From: CAINVV01 sp964506325
Lineage (GTDB): Bacteria > Bacteroidota > Bacteroidia > Bacteroidales > Prolixibacteraceae
Reading direction: 5' to 3'
DNA: 9,139 bases
Assembly: GCA_964506325.1 (NCBI GenBank)
Contig: CAZDLO010000131.1
Location: 1 to 9,139, forward strand
Both the position numbers and the translations under genes were made by a program. How positions within the stretch are numbered: position 1 is the stretch's first letter; every line of letters starts with the position of its first letter. The notes below the pieces were generated by a model. It saw nothing but the letters and a program-made list of their open reading frames with translations. It was not told where the DNA came from and ran no database searches. Positions 1-5,705 of this stretch are shown piece by piece.

Positions 1-611
1 CTTTCTTCATGGTTGACGGCAAGGAGATGAAAGTGAGTTTGCGTGGAACTGAGATTACTGAACTCCCGTGGGGTGGTAAACTGGTCTTCTGCAACTGTAT
101 CGTCGGCGGTTCTATCGACGCACGTTTCCATCCTGCTATCCTGAAAGGTATTATGGAAAAAATGGAAGAGGGGCCTCTTACCGGGTCATATGCACGTGAT
201 ATCCGCGTTTGCATCTATGAAGGAAAGATGCACCCGGTCGACTCCAACGAAATTTCGTTCCGCCTTGCTGGCAGAAACGCTTTCAGCCTTGGATTCAAAA
301 AAGCAGGAGCCAAAATTCTTGAGCCTATCTATGATGTTGAAGTCCTTGTTCCGGGCGACCGCATGGGAGATGTAATGGGTGACCTTCAAAATCGCAGGGC
401 ATTGATTATGGGAATGTCCTCTGAAAAAGGGTTTGAAAAGATTGTAGCGAAAGTACCGCTAAAAGAGATGAATAAATATTCAACTACCTTAAGTTCTGTC
501 ACACAGGGACGAGCTATGTTCAAAATGAAATTTGCCAGTTACGAAAAAGTACCCGCAGAAGTTCAGGATGAACTGCTCAAAGCCTACGCTGCAACTCAAA
601 CTGAAGAGTAA
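1..611 (+). CDS. Elongation factor G-like protein, C-terminal part (5' partial)
   Basis: The frame is open from the window edge (first full codon at base 3) to TAA at 609-611, about 202 residues, so the G domain and domains II-III lie outside. The visible part is EF-G domains IV and V. Domain IV shows the IVGGSID turn followed by a GPLTG segment and HPVDSNEISF. Domain V begins around LEPIYDVEVLVPGD and carries MGDVMGDLQNRRA, VPLKEMNKY and TQGRAMF. EF-G acts in the cytoplasm and drives ribosome translocation; domain IV contacts the decoding site. The C-terminus (LSSVTQGRAMFKMKFASYEKVP) differs from canonical Bacteroidota EF-G, where an LR(S/T) sequence is usual, and resembles the divergent second EF-G paralogue of this phylum. 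Which paralogue it is cannot be settled without the N-terminus. The gene is followed by a strong terminator. Confidence 0.93.
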   Translation, partial: FFMVDGKEMKVSLRGTEITELPWGGKLVFCNCIVGGSIDARFHPAILKGIMEKMEEGPLTGSYARDIRVCIYEGKMHPVDSNEISFRLAGRNAFSLGFKKAGAKILEPIYDVEVLVPGDRMGDVMGDLQNRRALIMGMSSEKGFEKIVAKVPLKEMNKYSTTLSSVTQGRAMFKMKFASYEKVPAEVQDELLKAYAATQTEE

Positions 612-630
612 AGGCTCCCTCCTCAATAAC

Positions 631-678
631 GTCAAAAAAAAGCGCTCCTCCTTACCGGGAAGAGCGCTTTTTTTTGAC
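631..678 (+). terminator. Rho-independent terminator after the EF-G-like gene
   Basis: A perfect 17-bp stem is formed by 631-647 (GTC, eight A, GCGCTC) and 662-678 (GAGCGC, eight T, GAC) around a 14-base loop. The GC core GAGCGC followed by eight T is a classic intrinsic terminator 20 bases past the EF-G stop. Because the A-tract mirrors the T-tract it could work in both directions, although the next gene is also on the plus strand. It separates EF-G transcription from the RNase-like gene. Confidence 0.9.
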
Positions 679-814
679 ATTCAGGATAGAATTGCTGTTA
701 TAATGATTAACTTTAAGGCTGTGTTATACTATTGTTGACAGGCTTTTCTCCCTTGTAAACTGGAAAAATATCTTAGTCTTACCTATTAATGGACAATAAC
801 ATAAATGAACCGTT

Positions 815-1204
815 ATGAAGATAAAATTTATTGGTGCTGCCCGTGAGGTCACAGGCAGTAAACACCTGATAACTCTGGAAAATGGAAAGAAAATTCTATT
901 GGATTGCGGAATGTTCCAGGGAAAAGGGATGGAAACAGATTCTTCCAACAGAAACCTTGGATTTGATCCGAAAGAAATAGATCACATCATTCTTACCCAT
1001 GCCCATATTGACCACTCGGGTTTGATACCGTTTGTTTACAAGCTGGGCTTCAGGGGATCCGTTATTTGCACAAATGCAACACGAGACCTTTGTGCCATCA
1101 TGCTTGCGGATAGCGGACACATTCAGGAAATGGACGTTAAATGGTTCAATAAAAAGCAAATTAAGCATGGGCTGGAACCTGTAGAACCTATCTATACTGT
1201 GTAG
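815..1204 (+). CDS. MBL-fold beta-CASP RNase-like protein, N-terminal fragment ending at an in-frame TAG
   Basis: This 129-residue product is the first part of a metallo-beta-lactamase-fold RNA hydrolase of the CPSF73/beta-CASP type. Visible zinc-site motifs are D30 in LLDCG (motif 1), THAHIDHSG at 61-69 (HxHxDH, motif 2) and H102 in DSGHIQEMD (motif 3). The frame closes at TAG 1202-1204 and then stays open without a shift to 2218. Homologues typically read YTxEDA at this point, and here the sequence reads YTV-stop-DA, so a GAG-to-TAG change explains the break. Alone, the fragment lacks motif 4 and the whole beta-CASP domain and should be inactive. ATG at 815 gives the usual N-terminus (MKIKFIGAAREVTGS); no Shine-Dalgarno is visible. 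Full-length family members are probable 5' or 3' exo/endoribonucleases. The whole locus 815-2218 is best treated as an interrupted gene or pseudogene unless the TAG is a sequencing error. Confidence 0.85.
   Translation: MKIKFIGAAREVTGSKHLITLENGKKILLDCGMFQGKGMETDSSNRNLGFDPKEIDHIILTHAHIDHSGLIPFVYKLGFRGSVICTNATRDLCAIMLADSGHIQEMDVKWFNKKQIKHGLEPVEPIYTV
1202..1204 (+). other. In-frame amber codon interrupting the RNase-like gene
   Basis: TAG sits at codon 130 of a frame that would otherwise encode 467 residues from 815 to 2218, a normal length for this family. Codons on both sides align to family expectation with no frameshift. TAG is used as a genuine stop by the PEP carboxykinase gene in this window (5706-5708), so a genome-wide reassignment is unlikely. 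A nonsense substitution, a base-calling error or partial readthrough remain possible. Confidence 0.85.
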
Positions 1205-1213
1205 GACGCTAAA

Positions 1214-2218
1214 ATGAGCATGGAGCTATTCATTGGCGTTGCCTACAACCGCAAGTTTTATATTGACGACACTGTAAAAGTTCGTTTTACGAACAACGGA
1301 CACCTTCTGGGTGCAGGCACTGCCTTTCTTGAAATAACGGAGAAAGGTAAAACCACCAGGCTTGCCTATACCGGAGATATTGGCCGCCCCAGCTCCCGTG
1401 TTTTAAAGTCTCCAGAAGGATTCAGGCAATGTGACTATCTGATCACTGAATCTACATACGGAAACAGGCTGCACAAACAGATTACCCGCGCAGAAGAAGA
1501 TCTGCTGAAAGTTGTTAATGACACATGTGTTACCAAGAAGGGAAAACTTATCATTCCTTCATTTGCTATCGGGCGGACACAGGATATAGTATTTAGCCTC
1601 AACAATTTCTACAATGCCGGGTTATTGCCCAGAATTCAAATCTATGTGGATAGTCCGCTGGCAGTAAATGCCACCGGAATCTTCCGCCTTCACCAGGAGT
1701 GCTTCAACGAGGAGGTCATGAAGGTACTCGAGGCAGATGATGATCCTTTCGGCTTTAATTCACTGCATTATATCACTTCGACAAATGATTCAAAGAAACT
1801 GAATTCATTTAAAAAGCCCTGCATCATCATTTCCGCCTCAGGGATGATGGAAGCCGGTCGCATCAAACACCACCTTGCTAACAACATTTCTGATCCCAAA
1901 AACACCATCCTCATTGTGGGTTATTGTGCCCCACGTACACTGGGTGCCAAACTTGTAAACGGCGAAAAGACAGTATCAATATTTGGCAATAAGTACAGTG
2001 TCAATGCTGAAATTGCCAGGATTGAAGCATTTAGCGGACATGGCGACTACAGTGAAATGTTGTCCTTCCTGAGTTGCCAGGAAAGTTCATCAGTCAGGAA
2101 AGTATTCCTTGTTCACGGAGATTATGAGGCCCAAACATTCTACAAATTAAAACTGGAGGCTGCCGGATACAGCAATATTGAAATTCCCGGGGCAATGGAA
2201 GAAGTCGATTTACAATAA
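1214..2218 (+). CDS. MBL-fold beta-CASP RNase-like protein, C-terminal fragment
   Basis: This 334-residue stretch is the continuation, in the same frame, of the gene cut at 1202-1204. It holds the rest of the catalytic set: D55 in AYTGDIGR (motif 4), E79 in TESTYGNR (beta-CASP motif A), PSFAIGRTQ at 115-123, the ISASGMMEAGRIKHH segment at 206-220 with the motif B histidine, FSGHGDYSEM at 273-282 and H301 in VFLVHGD (motif C). In numbering of the intact protein, add 133. The ATG at 1214 follows an AGGA (1203-1206) with a 7-base gap, so re-initiation is conceivable, but the product would lack the HxHxDH motif and half of the MBL fold. The stop is TAA. The convergent transporter gene ends 12 bases downstream, with no hairpin between. 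Either this is a degraded gene half, or both halves are one gene split by a sequence error. Confidence 0.85.
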   Translation: MSMELFIGVAYNRKFYIDDTVKVRFTNNGHLLGAGTAFLEITEKGKTTRLAYTGDIGRPSSRVLKSPEGFRQCDYLITESTYGNRLHKQITRAEEDLLKVVNDTCVTKKGKLIIPSFAIGRTQDIVFSLNNFYNAGLLPRIQIYVDSPLAVNATGIFRLHQECFNEEVMKVLEADDDPFGFNSLHYITSTNDSKKLNSFKKPCIIISASGMMEAGRIKHHLANNISDPKNTILIVGYCAPRTLGAKLVNGEKTVSIFGNKYSVNAEIARIEAFSGHGDYSEMLSFLSCQESSSVRKVFLVHGDYEAQTFYKLKLEAAGYSNIEIPGAMEEVDLQ

Positions 2219-2230
2219 TCATGCAATGGA

Positions 2231-3577
2231 TTACGCCTGGTTTTCTGAAGGGACAGCCTGAGCATGTTTTCTCCTGTGAACCAGCAGTATCAACAAAAAA
2301 ACGATTCCGATGGCAAAGAAAACTGTAATTGCCAGGATCGAATACCGCATGCTGCCTGTGATGGCTTCGATAATTCCAAAACTGAAAGTGCCGGCAACGG
2401 TTGCGAGTTTCTCGGTGACATCATAAAAACTAAAGAAGGAAGTGTGGTCCGTCGTTTCAGGAATCATCTTGGAATAAGTCGATCTGGCCAGGGACTGTGA
2501 CCCCCCCATAACTAGACCTATGAAAAATGCTGCTGTCACAAAACCGGCAGCATTTGTTATGGTATAAGCATAGCAACATACCAAAATCCAGGCTACAACA
2601 GTGCAAATCAAGGCCTTGAGATTGCCTATTTTTCCGGAAAGTCGCGCAAAAAACCATGCACCGAACATCCCAACAAGCTGAATAACCAATACCGTGGGTA
2701 TTAGAACCTTGTCTGTCAGGTTCAGCTGCTTTTCACCAAACGGAGCGGCCATGAACATGGTTGTCAGAATCCCCATCATTACAAAGAAGAACCCCAGAAG
2801 ATAGATACTCAAATCGAATGATTGTCTCACCTGGCCAAACACAATTCTCAATTCCTTGTATCCGTTTTTAAAAACATTTTCATGGTGAAATCGCTTGCTG
2901 AAAGTGTATTTCGGAAGTTTGCGGAAGGTCATTGTAGAAAATCCTATCCACCAGATGCACACAGTCACAAAAGATATCCTGGCTGGCAGAGTGGAATCCT
3001 TCGGTATTCCAAACAATTCCGGCATCATGATCATCCACAGGTTGAAAACCAGCAGTATGACTCCACCCAGGTAACCCATTGAATATCCCCTGGCACTTAT
3101 CCTGTCCTGATCCTCAGGTTCAGCAATAACAGGCAAAAAAGAGTTGTAAAAAACAATGCTGCCGCCATAACCTACGGTACCCAGTGTAAAGGCAATTATG
3201 CCTACTTCAATGTGTTGCGGATCGAAAAAATAAAGTGCTCCGCATGATAATGCACCGATCCAGGTGAAAGCCCTCATGAACCCTTTTCTGCGACCAGTAT
3301 AATCCGCAATGGATGAAAAGAGAGGTGATCCCAGCGCTACAATCAGGTACGCTGCCGCAATTGCCCAGGAATAGAGTACCGTATTTACCACTTTCCATCC
3401 AAAAAAGGAAACAACAAAGTCATCCCCGTGCCGGGTAACTGAATTGTAGTAAATCGGGAATATGGCCGAGGAGATAGTCAGCTGATAAACCGAATTGGCC
3501 CAGTCATACATGACCCAGGCTTTAATAATCTTAGGATCACCTTTAACTATATGGCTTTCTTGAGCGCGATCTTCCAT
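2231..3577 (-). CDS. MFS transporter, UMF1/Atg22-like family
   Basis: The 448-residue protein is an integral inner-membrane transporter of the major facilitator superfamily. The N-terminal signature WVMYDWANSVYQLTI (21-35) is typical of the UMF1 group, which includes bacterial relatives of yeast Atg22, a vacuolar amino-acid effluxer. About twelve hydrophobic segments are visible, and the loop after TM2 carries the MFS motif-A-like DYTGRRKGFMR (92-102). A hydrophilic stretch near the middle (RKLPKYTFSKRFHHENVF) separates the two six-helix halves, and the tail is basic (HRRKHAQ). The substrate is unknown; amino-acid efflux is a guess from Atg22. It begins 20 bases after the DUF1456 gene on the same strand, so the two are probably one operon. 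A G7 run (2501-2507, C on the plus strand) lies in the codons for MGGS of a late helix. The stop is TAA. Confidence 0.9.
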   Translation of the reverse strand: MEDRAQESHIVKGDPKIIKAWVMYDWANSVYQLTISSAIFPIYYNSVTRHGDDFVVSFFGWKVVNTVLYSWAIAAAYLIVALGSPLFSSIADYTGRRKGFMRAFTWIGALSCGALYFFDPQHIEVGIIAFTLGTVGYGGSIVFYNSFLPVIAEPEDQDRISARGYSMGYLGGVILLVFNLWMIMMPELFGIPKDSTLPARISFVTVCIWWIGFSTMTFRKLPKYTFSKRFHHENVFKNGYKELRIVFGQVRQSFDLSIYLLGFFFVMMGILTTMFMAAPFGEKQLNLTDKVLIPTVLVIQLVGMFGAWFFARLSGKIGNLKALICTVVAWILVCCYAYTITNAAGFVTAAFFIGLVMGGSQSLARSTYSKMIPETTDHTSFFSFYDVTEKLATVAGTFSFGIIEAITGSMRYSILAITVFFAIGIVFLLILLVHRRKHAQAVPSENQA

Positions 3578-3597
3578 TTGATAAACATTGGATTTCT

Positions 3598-3909
3598 TTA
3601 GCCTTTTGAACTGTCCCTAAGTTTGCCAGTCCCTCTGCCTGAAAGTTTAAGTACTTTTTTTGGTGGGGGAATGACAGTTGCATCCGGCCTTTCGATGGGC
3701 CCTCTTAAGTGCAGGATCAATCCATTCAGGAAATTTCGCAACAACTGATCTCCGCACTCTTTGTAATTAGGATGGTCTTCTTTGCGAAAAATCGCACCCA
3801 GTTCAGTTGTTGTAATCTTAAAATCAACCAGGGAAAGTATTTTAACAATATCCTCATCCCTCAGTTTGAGCGCAACTCTTAATTTTTTTAAAATATCGTT
3901 GTTTGTCAT
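3598..3909 (-). CDS. DUF1456 (YehS-like) family protein, single domain
   Basis: This 103-residue protein has one DUF1456 repeat: NNDILKKLRVALKLRDEDIV at 3-22, then a FRKEDHPNYKECGDQLLRNFLNGLI segment (41-65). As I recall it, E. coli YehS is about 156 residues with two such repeats, each with an NDIL/VLKKLR start and an RKED or APDH...C..Q/I.L..FL.GL core. Here only one is present, followed by a proline- and lysine-rich tail (PPPKKVLKLSGRGTGKLRDSSKG as two adjacent parts, about 82-103) of unknown purpose. The molecular function of the family is not known. The start is fixed by agreement of MTNNDIL with the family N-terminus. A -7 promoter element (3914-3921) ends 4 bases before the ATG, implying a leaderless or nearly leaderless message. 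It probably leads an operon with the downstream MFS gene. The stop is TAA. Confidence 0.85.
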   Translation of the reverse strand: MTNNDILKKLRVALKLRDEDIVKILSLVDFKITTTELGAIFRKEDHPNYKECGDQLLRNFLNGLILHLRGPIERPDATVIPPPKKVLKLSGRGTGKLRDSSKG

Positions 3910-3913
3910 GAAT

Positions 3914-3921
3914 CAAAGATA
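3914..3921 (-). promoter_or_regulatory. Candidate -7 element for the DUF1456-MFS operon
   Basis: On the minus strand the sequence reads TATCTTTG, a full match to the Bacteroidota -7 consensus TAnnTTTG. Its last base is 4 bases from the ATG at 3909, so initiation would fall at or beside the start codon. No good -33 TTTG is visible at the usual 19-21 base spacing. Confidence 0.5.
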
Positions 3922-4038
3922 TAAATTTTAAATATAATCAGTTTTAAGGCATTCACAGTCCAAAATTCACATGGGAATATCATCCGTTCTGAATCACAAC
4001 AATTGCAGGATGTAATATTATGCGGCCAAAAACAACAT

Positions 4039-4053
4039 TTCATTTCAAATGAA
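4039..4053. repeat. 15-bp perfect palindrome, possible operator
   Basis: TTCATTT-C-AAATGAA is a perfect inverted repeat with a single central base. It ends one base before the -7 match TATTTTTG at 4055-4062, which places it in the -33 to -7 spacer where a dimeric repressor could block initiation. This is a sequence observation; no regulator is identified, and an AT-rich palindrome of this size can occur by chance. Confidence 0.35.
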
Positions 4054-4054
4054 C

Positions 4055-4062
4055 TATTTTTG
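4055..4062 (+). promoter_or_regulatory. Candidate -7 element upstream of the amidohydrolase gene
   Basis: TATTTTTG, followed by CA, matches TAnnTTTG fully. It would give a leader of roughly 200 bases before the ATG at 4272. The -33 region shows no clear TTTG. A second match nearer the gene (4184-4191) is an alternative. Confidence 0.4.
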
Positions 4063-4122
4063 CAGGAAATAACCGAATTAAGGTAAAACTGTGGCAAAAT
4101 GATGTGGCAATAATTATTAAAA

Positions 4123-4269
4123 ATGAAACGAGCATGCCGCTGTATCAATTTTAATGGAGCTAACACAAACAGCCAGTCAGGTCTAAATTTGGCCACAATT
4201 CTACTGGCAAGTCAACTTTTTGATTGCTTTCTGATTTTCAACGAATTAACAACAATTAACAGCCTGTAA
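4123..4269 (+). CDS. Possible small ORF (48 aa) just upstream of the amidohydrolase gene
   Basis: ATG at 4123 opens 48 codons ending in TAA at 4267-4269, two bases before the amidohydrolase ATG at 4272. The predicted peptide begins MKRACRCINFNGANTNS and continues with a hydrophobic, leucine-rich part (LATILLASQLFDCFLIF). I do not recognise it. The tight spacing would suit translational coupling or a leader peptide. Against it, there is no ribosome binding site, an open frame this short is not improbable in AT-rich DNA, and the candidate -7 element at 4184-4191 lies inside it. It is listed as a candidate only. Confidence 0.15.
   Translation: MKRACRCINFNGANTNSQSGLNLATILLASQLFDCFLIFNELTTINSL
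4184..4191 (+). promoter_or_regulatory. Second candidate -7 element for the amidohydrolase gene
   Basis: TAAATTTG matches TAnnTTTG and would give a leader of about 75 bases before the ATG at 4272. No -33 TTTG is seen at the expected distance. It competes with the element at 4055-4062; sequence alone does not decide between them. Confidence 0.3.
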
Positions 4270-4271
4270 TC

Positions 4272-5612
4272 ATGAAAAAAATCTTCCTTGTATCATTGTC
4301 CATCCTCGCCTTCACATCCACAAAGTGCCAGGTGACCGTTTGTGGTACACCTGTCAGCGGATATGAACAGCGTATCATAAATTACATTGATAACATGTCT
4401 GTAGTAGATACCCACGAACACCTGACAAGTCCAACCGGGATTAAAAACGGAGGTATGTTTGATTTTATGCTCTTGTTCAATCATTATACCAAAGATGACA
4501 TAAGGTCGGCAGGAATGTCGACGAAAACCTTTCAATCCCTGGTTAAAGATTCCCTGACTGTTATGCAGAAATGGGATATTGTAAGTCCCAGCCTGGATAA
4601 AACCTTTAATACAGCCTACTACCGGGCGGCCTTGTTAACGGCCGGAAAATTGTTCGGTGTCAAGGAAATCAACCGGGAAACAGTATCTGTGCTCACTGAG
4701 AGAATTAAAGAGGCTTACCAGCAAGACTGGTACAAAATTGTACTGGAAGAAAAATGCAAAATCGATTTCCTGATTCTGGATGGAACTGACAGGAGCTTTG
4801 GAAATCCTAAGAGAATGAGATACACCTGGAATTTTGATTATCACAGAATTGACTCAAGAAAGAAGGTTGATGAAATTGCCAAAAAAACCGGACTTACCAT
4901 TGCATCCCTTCCCGACCTGGTAAACGCGATGGATGTAGAATTTCAGAACGGACTGAAAGCGGGTTTTGTAACAATAAAAACACCAATTGCATACCACCGT
5001 TCACTTTTCTTTGAAGATGTTTCAAAAGAAGAAGCTCAGGCTGTTTTTGACAAATTACCCAATAACCCCGGCCAGTCGCTGACATCCAATGAAGTTAAGA
5101 AGCTGTCTGATTATATGATGCACCGTTTGCTGGATCTGGCAAAAAAATACAACAAACCGATACAGTTTCATACCGGACTTCAGGCTGGTGACGGGAATAA
5201 TATAGAAAATTCCAATCCGGCATTACTAACCAACCTGTTCCTGAAATACCGGGAGGTTCAATTCATTCTTTTTCACGGAGGTTATCCTTTCGGAGGTGAG
5301 TTTGGAACTGTTGCCAAAAATTTCCGTAATGTTTACCTCGACCTTTGTTGGTTGTACATCATTTCGCCCAGCTACAGTGAGAGATACCTCCACGAATGGC
5401 TTGAGACAGTTCCTGTTAGTAAAATAATGGCTTTTGGGGGTGATTATCAAAATGTTGAAAACATATACGCGCATCTACTCTTTGCCAAAGAGATCATTTC
5501 CAGAGTGCTGATCGAGAAAGTTAAAAGCGGGTATTTTACCGAGAAGGAAGCGTTAAAAGTTGCGCAGATGATTTTGCATGATAATGCCGTAAACCTTTAC
5601 CATCTGAAATAA
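4272..5612 (+). CDS. Exported amidohydrolase-superfamily protein
   Basis: The 446-residue product starts with a signal peptide (KK, then a hydrophobic FLVSLSILAF core) probably cut between C19 and Q20; cleavage before Gln is common in Bacteroidota. K18 before the cysteine does not fit a lipobox, so a periplasmic soluble protein is more likely than a lipoprotein. The mature part is a metal-dependent TIM-barrel hydrolase: D46-T-H48-E-H50 (HxH), K236 in TIKTPIAYHR, H300 in IQFHTG, H335 in LFHGGYP and D391 in FGGDY. The K-T/S-x-A-Y-x-R pattern recalls the amidohydrolase domain fused to glutamine synthetase-like proteins (FluG/nodulin type, Amidohydrolase_2); that relation is from memory. The substrate is unknown. 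The gene stands alone on its strand and ends at a shared terminator. The stop is TAA. Confidence 0.87.
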   Translation: MKKIFLVSLSILAFTSTKCQVTVCGTPVSGYEQRIINYIDNMSVVDTHEHLTSPTGIKNGGMFDFMLLFNHYTKDDIRSAGMSTKTFQSLVKDSLTVMQKWDIVSPSLDKTFNTAYYRAALLTAGKLFGVKEINRETVSVLTERIKEAYQQDWYKIVLEEKCKIDFLILDGTDRSFGNPKRMRYTWNFDYHRIDSRKKVDEIAKKTGLTIASLPDLVNAMDVEFQNGLKAGFVTIKTPIAYHRSLFFEDVSKEEAQAVFDKLPNNPGQSLTSNEVKKLSDYMMHRLLDLAKKYNKPIQFHTGLQAGDGNNIENSNPALLTNLFLKYREVQFILFHGGYPFGGEFGTVAKNFRNVYLDLCWLYIISPSYSERYLHEWLETVPVSKIMAFGGDYQNVENIYAHLLFAKEIISRVLIEKVKSGYFTEKEALKVAQMILHDNAVNLYHLK

Positions 5613-5645
5613 CCCAAAGAAACGAGGATGTCCCAATTTACCAAG

Positions 5646-5694
5646 CACAAAAAAAGAGGGGTCCCGACTTTTGAGACACCCTCTTTTTTTTGTG
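5646..5694. terminator. Bidirectional terminator between convergent genes
   Basis: Left arm CAC-A7-GAGGG (5646-5660) pairs with CCCTC-T8-GTG (5679-5694), with an inner GTC/GAC (5661-5663, 5675-5677) and one bulged A. The A-tract on one side and T-tract on the other let it serve both the amidohydrolase gene (ends 5612) and the PEP carboxykinase gene arriving from the right (ends 5706). PEP carboxykinase ends 12 bases before the hairpin. Confidence 0.88.
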
Positions 5695-5705
5695 TTAGCT
5701 TTCGA

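Larger units (their letters stand above)
3910..4271. other. Divergent intergenic region, 362 bases
   Basis: This AT-rich gap lies between the leftward DUF1456 gene and the rightward amidohydrolase gene. It contains a leftward -7 match (3914-3921), a 15-bp palindrome (4039-4053) next to a rightward -7 match (4055-4062), a second rightward -7 match (4184-4191), two GTGGCAA copies (4091-4097, 4104-4110), two AATTAACA copies spaced 10 bases apart (4244-4251, 4254-4261), and a possible 48-codon ORF (4123-4269). I see no terminator, tRNA or recognisable riboswitch here. Confidence 0.7.

Noticed and set aside
735..740. TTGACA resembling a sigma-70 -35 box ahead of the RNase-like gene
   Set aside because: There is no TATAAT-like box 16-18 bases downstream, and Bacteroidota do not use this consensus. 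The nearest -7-like string, TAACTTTA (708-715), has one mismatch, so no promoter was called.
1202..1204. UAG reassigned as a sense codon in this organism
   Set aside because: The PEP carboxykinase gene ends at TAG exactly where the family C-terminus is expected, and all other genes end at TAA, so UAG still acts as a stop.
3906..4196. A 96-codon minus-strand open frame overlapping the DUF1456 start by an ATGA
   Set aside because: The overlap is attractive, but the predicted protein is a Cys/Phe/Ile-rich jumble without a recognisable motif, it covers the divergent promoter region, and the DUF1456 gene has its own -7 element just upstream of its ATG.
4317..4331. Lipoprotein signal in the amidohydrolase (cysteine at residue 19)
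   Set aside because: The residues before the cysteine are S-T-K; lysine at -1 does not fit a lipobox, whereas cleavage between C19 and Q20 by signal peptidase I does fit.
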